NCBI GenBank assembly: GCA_958349075.1
Contig: CATWBR010000150.1
Coordinates: 1 to 9,690, forward strand
Length of the DNA: 9,690 bases
Direction of reading: 5' to 3'
From: an uncultured Clostridium sp.
GTDB lineage: Bacteria > Bacillota > Clostridia > Lachnospirales > Lachnospiraceae
Shown: in pieces, positions 1 to 6,254 of the stretch
Position numbering within the stretch: the first letter of the stretch is position 1
Layout: the number at the start of each line of letters is the position of its first letter
Notes under the pieces: model-generated
Databases searched by the model: none
Seen by the model: the letters and a program-made list of their open reading frames with translations, nothing else
What the model was told of the DNA's origin: nothing
Translations under genes and position numbers: made by a program

Positions 1-80
1 ATATGCAAACATACACGTATGTATAGTAAAGGGCAGCAAAAAACTTTTGGAATTTCTGCCTGAACCAACAGGAGAAGAGA

Positions 81-89
81 GGGGGGGAG
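81..89 (+). promoter_or_regulatory. G-rich ribosome binding site for the aminopeptidase
   Basis: A purine run, GGGGGGGAG, ends four bases before CTG 94. No Shine-Dalgarno-like sequence lies at a useful distance from GTG 127 (the bases before it are AAATATGCCGAG). This site is the main nucleotide-level argument for the CTG start. A second purine stretch, AGGAGAAGAGA, lies at 70-80 and may contribute, though it is rather far away. Confidence 0.5.
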
Positions 90-93
90 CGTT

Positions 94-1323
94 CTGTATA
101 CAGATTATTACAGTAAATATGCCGAGGTGCTGATTCGGGCGGCTGTGGATTTGCAGCCGGGGGAAGTGATGGTGATCAATGCGGCTCCGTGGAACTACGA
201 ATTTGTCCGGACGGTGACGGAGACGGCCTATGAGGCGGGTGCGGCCTATGTGCGGTGCGATTACGCAGATCCGGAGGAAGACCGGCAGAGGTGTCTCCAT
301 TCACGGGGAGAATATCTGGATTATTACCCGGAGTGGGTGACGGATTACATGTGCAGTTATGCAAAACAGGGCGTGGCAATCCTGGATCTGCAGCCGCCGG
401 TATTTGGCGGTGCAGACCCGGCGCTGACGGAGAAGCTTATGGCTGTCAGGAAACTCCGGGCCAGGTCGGGGGGACGTTACAATAAGGCCAGGTCGGCAAA
501 GGGGGTTACATGGGTTAAGAGCTCTCTCCCGTCTGTCGGATGGGCAGAAACGGTATATCCCGGACTAAAGGGAGAGGAAGCCGTTCAAAGGCTGTGGGAG
601 GCTCTAATCCCGATCCTGCGTCTGGACCGGGAAGATCCGGTACAGGCCTGGCTGGATCATAAGCGCGGGCTGCAGGAGAAAAAGGCAATTCTGGATGCGA
701 TGAATCTCAGAAAACTCAAGTTTGAGGGCCCGGGTACGGATCTGACCGTAGAGCTGGCTGAAAATTCCGGCTGGACCGGCGGATGTGATATCAATAAGAG
801 GACGGGGAGGGAATACATTCCCAATATTCCTACGGAAGAACTGTTTGCGGCGCCTCATAAACGCCGGATCAACGGAACTGTGGCGGCAACAATGCCGTTA
901 AATTATAACGGTTCCCTGATAGAGGGGATGCGGCTTGTAATAAAGGACGGAAGAGTGGTTGAATACGGGGCGGATTCGGGGCTTGAAGCACTGAAGGGAA
1001 TATTGGAAACCGACGAAGGCTCATGCTATTTTGGGGAAACAGCTCTGGTTGCCGTCACGTCACCTATTTATCAGACCGGGACGATCTATTATAATACCAT
1101 TCTGGATGAGAACGCGGTATGCCATATGGCTTTGGGGCGGGCTCTCACAAGCGGCGTGCCGGGAGCGTCATCGATGACGGAGGATGAGCTCGAAAATGCA
1201 GGACTGAACCAGTGCAGCATTCATGTAGATTTCATGATAGGCTCGGAAGAACTCAGAGTGACGGCCGAGGATGGAAATGGGACCTCTGTAGTGCTGATGG
1301 AAGAGGGAACCTGGAAAATATAA
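94..1323 (+). CDS. M29 family (AmpS/AmpT-type) metallo-aminopeptidase, probable CTG start
   Basis: Probable cytoplasmic metal-dependent aminopeptidase that removes N-terminal residues from peptides. The family metal ligands are visible: Glu249 in NIPTEE, Glu315 in FGET, His344 in CHMALG, and His377/Asp379 in HVDFMIG (numbered from the CTG). From memory, the Bacillus stearothermophilus aminopeptidase II ligands are Glu250, Glu316, His345, His378 and Asp380, so the register is shifted by exactly one throughout. The first usual start codon is GTG at 127, but the frame is open upstream to a stop at 61-63. The residues before the GTG (YYSKYAE) continue the family N-terminus (KYAEL..LQPG). The only plausible start for them is CTG at 94, behind a G-rich ribosome site. 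That gives 409 aa, the usual family length. Oddity: the conserved tyrosine seven residues after the CH histidine is Leu351 here, so peptidase activity is not assured. The gene is followed by a peptide-type binding protein in the same direction, which suggests peptide or amide use. The family call is firm; substrate and exact start are not. Confidence 0.9.
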   Translation: MYTDYYSKYAEVLIRAAVDLQPGEVMVINAAPWNYEFVRTVTETAYEAGAAYVRCDYADPEEDRQRCLHSRGEYLDYYPEWVTDYMCSYAKQGVAILDLQPPVFGGADPALTEKLMAVRKLRARSGGRYNKARSAKGVTWVKSSLPSVGWAETVYPGLKGEEAVQRLWEALIPILRLDREDPVQAWLDHKRGLQEKKAILDAMNLRKLKFEGPGTDLTVELAENSGWTGGCDINKRTGREYIPNIPTEELFAAPHKRRINGTVAATMPLNYNGSLIEGMRLVIKDGRVVEYGADSGLEALKGILETDEGSCYFGETALVAVTSPIYQTGTIYYNTILDENAVCHMALGRALTSGVPGASSMTEDELENAGLNQCSIHVDFMIGSEELRVTAEDGNGTSVVLMEEGTWKI

Positions 1324-1325
1324 TT

Positions 1326-1390
1326 AAGAGATATCAAGAAGAGATATCAAGAAGAGATACCCAAAAGAGATACCAAGAAGAAATATTAAG
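1326..1390 (+). repeat. Five tandem copies of a 13-bp repeat (consensus AAGAGATAYCAAG)
   Basis: Five head-to-tail 13-bp units start at 1326, 1339, 1352, 1365 and 1378. Units 1 and 2 are identical (AAGAGATATCAAG), unit 3 is AAGAGATACCCAA, unit 4 is AAGAGATACCAAG, and unit 5 is the more diverged AAGAAATATTAAG. The array begins two bases after the aminopeptidase stop codon and ends about 14 bases before the ribosome site of the binding-protein gene, so it fills most of the 92-bp gap. It is purine-rich with little self-complementarity apart from GATATC, and it lies outside both reading frames. It could act in the mRNA between the two genes or be a slippage-prone spacer. No known function is recognised. 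Confidence 0.9.
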
Positions 1391-1403
1391 ACAGTAAAAG
1401 GAA

Positions 1404-1409
1404 AAGGAG
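1404..1409 (+). promoter_or_regulatory. Ribosome binding site of the substrate-binding protein
   Basis: AAGGAG is followed by six bases and then ATG 1416. It lies just after the 13-bp repeat array and fixes the start of the lipoprotein gene. Confidence 0.75.
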
Positions 1410-1415
1410 AGGGAT

Positions 1416-2954
1416 ATGAAAAAAGCTATTTCAATCGTTTTGGCAGCAGCAATGGCATTATCTCTGGCAGGATGCCAGGCAAAAACGGGCAGTGGCGAGG
1501 TGGAATCCAAAGAGGGGGCTGCCAAGGACACAATCATAATGGGGCAGCCCGGTGATACGCCCAACCTTGACACGCATAATAACCTGGACGGAAACGGAAT
1601 GCGTGTTAACACGGTTCTCTATGATCCGCTTCTCAGGATGGATAATGAGACATATGAGATCAGACCGTGTCTGGCCGAGTCATGGGAGATTTCCGACGAC
1701 GGAACCGAATATGTTTTCCAGATTAAGCAGGGAGTCAAATTTTCCGACGGCAGTGATATGACCGTGGACGATGTGGTATTCTCCCTTCAGAGAGGAATGA
1801 CAAAACCGTTGGCAGTGCCGAGTTTTGCCCGTGTGAAGGCAGTTGATAAAGTGGATGACAGCCATGTCAAAGTGACACTTGACGGCCCTTACCCGGAATT
1901 TCTATTTTCCATGGCGCTTCCGACAGCGGGTATTTTCAGCAAGACGGCATATGAGGCACAGGGGGAGAGTGAATTTTTCAACAATCCGGTTACGACGGGG
2001 CCATACAAGGTTGTAGACTGGAAGCGAGGAGAACTGCTCACGATGGTGGCAAATGAGAATTATCATTTGGGACCGGCCCCGATTAAGAATTTACAGTACC
2101 GTGTGATCACGGATCCGAACTCGGCGATTCTGAGCCTGGAGGCAGGCGATATTGATACATATATTCTGGTACAGCAGTCAAGCGTAAAACGTATCGAGGA
2201 AAACGAAAAGCTGGAAATGCTGCAGGGTCCAACCTTTGGGCTTTCCTTTATCCAGGTCAATACGGAAAAGCCGCCCTTTGACAATGTAAAAGCACGTCAG
2301 GCTCTCTGCTATGCGATAGATAAAGAGGCGATGCTGGACGGAATCCTCGACGGAAACGGTATGATTATGGATACCTTTGTAACGGAAAATTACCTGGGAT
2401 ATACCGACAAGGTGGCAAAATATCCTTACGATCTGGAAAAGGCAAAGTCGCTGCTGGCAGCGGAAGGAATCGACGGAAGCGAGCCGCTTACGGCCATCCT
2501 TTACTCCCCGCAGGACTCCAAATTTGCCCAGATTCTTCAGAATTCGCTGGCTGAAATCGGCATAGAGCTGAAAATCTCCCAGATGGAGCGTTCTGCATAT
2601 GAGGCAGCCTGCCTGAACGGTGAAGCCAATCTGATTGTTGGAAGCGGCACCTATACGGCCCCGACGGTCGATGAAACACTGTATCCGACCATTCACTCCG
2701 CACAGATTGAAGTCCAGAACTTCAGTAAGTACGCCGATCCTCTGGCCGACCAGTATCTGGAAGAGGCACGCGTCACCCTCAATGAGGATGACAGAGCGGC
2801 TATCTACGAAAAACTGCTCATCAAACTCAGTGAGGATGTGCCTGTTATCCCTACGGTGAGCGGATTTAATAATATCGCGATTAAAAAGGAATTGAAAGGT
2901 GTTGTAGTCAGCCCCTGGTCCTTCTACAATGTGTATGATTTCAGTTGGGAATAA
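1416..2954 (+). CDS. ABC transporter substrate-binding lipoprotein, oligopeptide/family 5 type
   Basis: Extracytoplasmic, membrane-anchored solute receptor of an ABC importer in the SBP_bac_5 family (peptides, nickel, opines and similar solutes). The N-terminus is a lipoprotein signal: a lysine pair, a hydrophobic stretch, and the lipobox LAGC with the lipidated Cys at residue 20. Family features follow in order: TPNLDTHNN (48-56) and VLYDPLLRMD (67-76), then LAESWEISDDGTEYVFQIK (86-104) with GVKFSDGSDMTVDDVVFSLQR (106-126), then TTGPYKVVDW (193-202) and ENYHLGP (214-220). The length of 512 aa is normal. The ATG has a good ribosome site. The gene follows the aminopeptidase in the same direction and ends 21 bp from the convergent etfA. 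No permease or ATPase gene is in the window, so these must lie to the left or elsewhere, or the protein serves a transporter encoded at a distance. The peptidase neighbour suggests a peptide or amide ligand, but that is inference; the ligand cannot be read from the sequence. Confidence 0.92.
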   Translation: MKKAISIVLAAAMALSLAGCQAKTGSGEVESKEGAAKDTIIMGQPGDTPNLDTHNNLDGNGMRVNTVLYDPLLRMDNETYEIRPCLAESWEISDDGTEYVFQIKQGVKFSDGSDMTVDDVVFSLQRGMTKPLAVPSFARVKAVDKVDDSHVKVTLDGPYPEFLFSMALPTAGIFSKTAYEAQGESEFFNNPVTTGPYKVVDWKRGELLTMVANENYHLGPAPIKNLQYRVITDPNSAILSLEAGDIDTYILVQQSSVKRIEENEKLEMLQGPTFGLSFIQVNTEKPPFDNVKARQALCYAIDKEAMLDGILDGNGMIMDTFVTENYLGYTDKVAKYPYDLEKAKSLLAAEGIDGSEPLTAILYSPQDSKFAQILQNSLAEIGIELKISQMERSAYEAACLNGEANLIVGSGTYTAPTVDETLYPTIHSAQIEVQNFSKYADPLADQYLEEARVTLNEDDRAAIYEKLLIKLSEDVPVIPTVSGFNNIAIKKELKGVVVSPWSFYNVYDFSWE

Positions 2955-2966
2955 TAAAATCGAAAC

Positions 2967-2991
2967 AGGAGCTGCTTAATCTACGGCTCTT
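2967..2991 (+). terminator. Weak hairpin between the convergent genes, possible terminator
   Basis: AGGAGCTG (2967-2974) can pair with CGGCTCTT (2984-2991) around a 9-base loop, giving eight pairs on the + strand RNA, two of them G-U. A pyrimidine-rich but interrupted tract (AACCTCTTTATTTCC) follows. It sits just after the binding-protein stop and overlaps the end of etfA. On the - strand the stem has two mismatches, although a T-rich stretch follows there as well. It is the only candidate stop signal in the 21-bp gap and is a poor one. Confidence 0.3.
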
Positions 2992-4001
2992 AACCTCTTT
3001 ATTTCCTTTATCAACTCCGGAATTACGTCCAGAAGATCGCCTACAATTCCGTAATCGGCAATCTCAAAGATGGGGGCGTCCTTGTCTTTGTTGATGGCTA
3101 CGATACGATCTGAGCCGGACATTCCGGCCAGATGCTGAATGGCTCCGGAGATGCCACAGGCAATATAGAGCTTTGGGGCTACCGTTTTGCCGGTCTGTCC
3201 CACCTGGTGGGCATGGGGAATCCAGCCTGCGTCCACACAGGCCCTGGAGGAGCCCACGGCTCCTCCCAGTGTATCGGCCAGATCGCGTATATAGGAGAAG
3301 TTTTCCGGCTTTCCTATTCCCCTGCCGCCTGACACAATGATTTCGGCGTCGGTCAGGTTGAGTGCCTGGGCGGCTTCGTGGATTTGCTCCACAAGCTTTG
3401 TACGGATTTTATCTTCGGGTATATGGATTTCTTCTTTAATGAGGTAAGATGACGGTTCCGGCATATCACCGGCTGCTTTGGCAGCCGGTTTTTTAAACAC
3501 TCCGGGACGGATGGTTCCCATCTGCGGCCGGTGTTCCGGACAGAGGATAGTAGCCATCAAATTGCCGCCGAAAGCCGGACGTGTCCAGGCTACATTCCCG
3601 GTTTCCCCGTCAATATCCAGGGAAGTGCAGTCCGCTGTCAGTCCTGTTTTCAGCCTGCAGGCAACTCGGGGCCCGAGATCGCGGCCGTTATTTGTTGCGC
3701 CGAGCAGAAACACGGATGGTTTATATTTCTCAATCAGTCTGGTGAGGCAGTCAGCAGAGGCATCTGTTGAGTAACTATCATATTCGGGGCCATCTACCAG
3801 GATTACCTTATCGGCTCCATATTGGACCGCCTGTCCGGCCGCTTCCCCGGCATTATATCCGATCACGACGGCCAGAAGTTCCTCTCCGGCTTTGTCGGCT
3901 AACCGGCGGCCGGGTGAGAGAAGTTCAAAACCTGTCGGTTTTGCCTTACCATGATCTGTCTCTATCAATACCCATACATTTTTATATTCCGATAGATTCA
4001 T
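2976..4001 (-). CDS. etfA: Electron transfer flavoprotein, alpha subunit
   Basis: Alpha subunit of the heterodimeric electron transfer flavoprotein, which carries electrons to or from acyl-CoA dehydrogenases in the cytoplasm. The N-terminal domain (about 1-190) has the alpha-type Rossmann-like fold pattern, with GATNNGRDLGPRVA at 101-114 and RPAFGGN at 141-147. The C-terminal FAD domain shows SGGRGIG (224-230), GSSRACVDAGW (250-260), HQVGQTGKTV (265-274) and the family signature LYIACGISGAIQHLAG (278-293) ending in IVAIN. No ferredoxin domain is fused. The length of 341 aa is typical. The start is supported by AAGGAGG about nine bases upstream; that site overlaps the etfB stop codon, suggesting translational coupling. 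It is the last gene of the six-gene operon that also holds an acyl-CoA dehydrogenase, its likely redox partner. Confidence 0.97.
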   Translation of the reverse strand: MNLSEYKNVWVLIETDHGKAKPTGFELLSPGRRLADKAGEELLAVVIGYNAGEAAGQAVQYGADKVILVDGPEYDSYSTDASADCLTRLIEKYKPSVFLLGATNNGRDLGPRVACRLKTGLTADCTSLDIDGETGNVAWTRPAFGGNLMATILCPEHRPQMGTIRPGVFKKPAAKAAGDMPEPSSYLIKEEIHIPEDKIRTKLVEQIHEAAQALNLTDAEIIVSGGRGIGKPENFSYIRDLADTLGGAVGSSRACVDAGWIPHAHQVGQTGKTVAPKLYIACGISGAIQHLAGMSGSDRIVAINKDKDAPIFEIADYGIVGDLLDVIPELIKEIKRLRAVD

Positions 4002-4010
4002 TGGCTGTTC

Positions 4011-4018
4011 CCTCCTTA
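4011..4018 (-). promoter_or_regulatory. etfA ribosome binding site overlapping the etfB stop codon
   Basis: On the - strand the sequence is TAAGGAGG, with the etfB stop TAA embedded in the etfA Shine-Dalgarno site. The etfA ATG follows nine bases later. This arrangement is typical of coupled translation and would help equal production of the two subunits. Confidence 0.7.
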
Positions 4019-4813
4019 TATCAGCTTTTCTGAGGCCAGGAAAAAGGCCAGGATTCTGGCGGATTCTTCAGCGTCGACACCTTTGACAAGCGTTCCTGAT
4101 TTTGCCCGGACCGGGGTAAATGTCTTTTTTACCCTGGTGGGAGATCCCTTCAGGCCGCAGCACAGTGTGTCAATCCCCAAAGCGTCCGCTGTAATTGTTT
4201 CGATCCGGGCCCTGTTGGCCTGCATCCTGCCGCGGACGGAAGGAAGACGGATTTCTCCGGGTACCCGGCTCACGGTGACAACGGCCGGCAGTTCCCCGCG
4301 GATCCGATCGTATCCGTCGTCGCTCTCCCGCTTTACCAGCACGCAGCCGTCTTCTAACGATAGTTCGGATGCACAGGTAATCTGGGTTCTGCCAAGATGC
4401 TCCGCCATCTCAGGCCCGACCTGTGCAGTGTCACCGTCAATGGCCTGCTTGCCGCAGAGAATCAGGGAAAAAGTTCCCTTCTTTGCTTCCAGATAATGTA
4501 CTGCCTGAGAGAGGATAAAGCTGGTGGCCAGTGTGTCGGATCCGCCGAAGGCACGATCACTTAAGAGACAGGCCTCATCGGCTCCGACGGAGAGACAGGT
4601 TTTAAGGGCGGCTCCTGCCTGCTCTGGTCCCATGGTAAGGACGGTTATATGACCGCCGTATTCTTCCTTCAGCCGGATGGCCGCCTCCAGCGCATAGGCG
4701 TCGTAGGGATTTACAATGCTTGGCACCCCGTTTCGGATCAGGGTATTTGTCACCGGATCAATTTTGATTTCAGTCGTATCCGGAACCTGTTTCACACAAA
4801 CCAGAATGTTCAT
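4016..4813 (-). CDS. etfB: Electron transfer flavoprotein, beta subunit
   Basis: Beta subunit of EtfAB. The opening MNILVCVKQVPDTTEIKID is characteristic, followed by NPYDAYALEAA (35-45), GADEACLLSDRAFGGSDTLA (77-96) and GKQAIDGDTAQVGPE (121-135). The latter two segments form the nucleotide/FAD site. DGDTAQVGP is the form found in clostridial and FixA-type subunits, many of which bind a second FAD and can bifurcate electrons, whereas the AMP-binding mitochondrial form differs at this loop. The candidate partner-docking loop, RLPSVRGRMQANR, is at 189-201, and GSPTRVKKTFTP (223-234) is the C-terminal ETF beta pattern. The length of 265 aa is usual. The start has GGAGG six bases upstream. The gene lies 37 bp after the symporter and 14 bp before etfA. 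Bifurcation (reducing ferredoxin as well as enoyl-CoA from NADH) is plausible but cannot be shown from these motifs alone. Confidence 0.97.
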   Translation of the reverse strand: MNILVCVKQVPDTTEIKIDPVTNTLIRNGVPSIVNPYDAYALEAAIRLKEEYGGHITVLTMGPEQAGAALKTCLSVGADEACLLSDRAFGGSDTLATSFILSQAVHYLEAKKGTFSLILCGKQAIDGDTAQVGPEMAEHLGRTQITCASELSLEDGCVLVKRESDDGYDRIRGELPAVVTVSRVPGEIRLPSVRGRMQANRARIETITADALGIDTLCCGLKGSPTRVKKTFTPVRAKSGTLVKGVDAEESARILAFFLASEKLI

Positions 4814-4850
4814 GTTTCCTCCTGTTTTATCATTATAGTTTTACTGTTTC

Positions 4851-6227
4851 TCAGTTTACTGCCCTATTCTTTTCCTGTGTCATCAGGCTCACAATTACAT
4901 AGGCAAGGAAAGACGGAATCAAAGGAAATACAGAGGCATAAGGAAGGGACACGCCCAGCTTATTGATGATTACGCAGGCAACTCCTGCGATAAAGCTGGC
5001 TATAGCTCCCTGCCGGGTGGCTTTTTTCCAGAAAATAGCGCCTACGATCATGACCAGTCCTCCAGCCGTTATCAGTGTGTAGGACATGGACAGCAGGGAA
5101 ATCAGGCTGCTGAACTGGAGTGCTATAATTAATGCGCAGAAACCTATTACAACAGAAGATACGCGGCTCAGCCATCCGAGGCTCTTTTCATCGGCGTCCG
5201 GGTTGATGTGTTTATGGTAAATATCACTTACAATGTTGGCTGTAATTGTTACGAGTACACCGTCGCTGGTAGACATGACGGCCGCGCAGATGGAAGCAAT
5301 TAAGAGTCCTGCCAGAAGCGGAGGCATAGCTTCAAATAATACCTGGAAGATGATGGTGCCGCTGGCGGCATCCGGCCATAATGCCTTGCCGTACATACCA
5401 ATGAGTACAGGAAGCGGAACAAACAGAAGAATCAGGGTTGCGCCCAGAATCGGAGCCAGTATGGCAGTCTTTTCTTTCTTACAGGAGACGGTTCTCTGGA
5501 AACCGGTGGAAGAGACAAGCCCGAACAGCGCTGTTGGCCCCAGCATCATAATAAAGGTTTCACCGTCGAAAGGTATCAGTTCATAGCTCTGCGCCGGAAG
5601 GTTCTGAGCCATAATTGCAAAACCGCCCTGAGCGGCAATATAAATAATTGTTCCTATCACTGAGATAATGATAACCGTTACCTGAATAACGTCTGTCATC
5701 ATAACGCCCCACAGACCGGAAAGGGAGGAGTAGATGATTACGATCGTGGTGGTGGTGATGGCTCCGACCAGTGGATTTAAGCCGATGTATTCAAAAAGGC
5801 GCTGGCCTGCCATAATCTGCCCTGCCATAATTGCAATATTGGACACCGCGTTTAAGATGGCGACGGCAATGGAAGTCATCTTATCGCCGTAACGCTCTTC
5901 CAGTAAATCGGACAATGTGACGTAATTATTCCGATAAACGACTCTGGCGATAAAAATGGCAAAGAGATAGAAGGAAATCGCGGCTCCGACCCCATACCAC
6001 ATGCCGCCTATGCCGTAGGTTGCGCCGTACTCGGCACCGCCCACGACGATACCGTTACCAATATGAGAACCCATGAAGGAACCGGTTACAAGAAGCAGGG
6101 TTCCCTGCTTACCGGCAGTGAGGAAGTCCTGCATGCTGGAGCTGTGTTTCCGCCCCTGCAGTCCGATTAGAACCATTAAGACCATGTAAATCACCAAAAT
6201 TACCAGAACAATTGTTAAATTACTCAT
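4851..6227 (-). CDS. Sodium:solute symporter (SSS family) for an unassigned substrate
   Basis: Integral membrane transporter of the SSS family, which usually couples uptake of a solute to Na+. The protein is hydrophobic throughout, with roughly 12-13 membrane segments. The first spans about 4-24 and the second about 42-63, with the glycine-rich break GSFMGSHIGNGIVVGG that is typical of the LeuT fold. Family motifs are LLEERYG (108-114), SLSGLWGVMMTDVIQ (168-182, a form of GGLWAVxxTDxxQ), STGFQR (240-245) and AAVMSTSDGVL (315-325), which falls where the Na+-binding serines/threonines lie. The length of 458 aa is slightly short for the family. The start has AAAGGGG upstream. Placement between the CoA-transferase and etfB suggests import of the carboxylic acid that the operon processes, or exchange with the product. 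Family members carry proline, pantothenate, sugars and mono-carboxylates; I cannot choose among these from the sequence. Confidence 0.93.
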   Translation of the reverse strand: MSNLTIVLVILVIYMVLMVLIGLQGRKHSSSMQDFLTAGKQGTLLLVTGSFMGSHIGNGIVVGGAEYGATYGIGGMWYGVGAAISFYLFAIFIARVVYRNNYVTLSDLLEERYGDKMTSIAVAILNAVSNIAIMAGQIMAGQRLFEYIGLNPLVGAITTTTIVIIYSSLSGLWGVMMTDVIQVTVIIISVIGTIIYIAAQGGFAIMAQNLPAQSYELIPFDGETFIMMLGPTALFGLVSSTGFQRTVSCKKEKTAILAPILGATLILLFVPLPVLIGMYGKALWPDAASGTIIFQVLFEAMPPLLAGLLIASICAAVMSTSDGVLVTITANIVSDIYHKHINPDADEKSLGWLSRVSSVVIGFCALIIALQFSSLISLLSMSYTLITAGGLVMIVGAIFWKKATRQGAIASFIAGVACVIINKLGVSLPYASVFPLIPSFLAYVIVSLMTQEKNRAVN

Positions 6228-6254
6228 ATAATTCCCCTTTCTAAATGTTTCATG

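Noticed and set aside
61..130. Frameshift in the aminopeptidase N-terminus
   Set aside because: The frame upstream of GTG 127 already encodes the expected family N-terminus without any shift. Only the start codon is unusual, so a rare CTG start explains it more simply.
1326..1390. CRISPR array
   Set aside because: The units are only 13 bp and directly adjacent, with no unique spacers and no cas genes nearby. It is a plain tandem repeat.
2178..2696. A 172-codon open frame on the - strand inside the binding-protein gene
   Set aside because: It is wholly antisense to a clear lipoprotein gene and its translation resembles nothing recognisable.
4832..4837. Internal promoter for etfBA: perfect TATAAT on the - strand in the symporter-etfB gap
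   Set aside because: No acceptable -35 is found 16-18 bp upstream (AGTAAA at 17), and the box lies only about 20 bases before the etfB ATG. Chance occurrence in AT-rich spacer is more likely.
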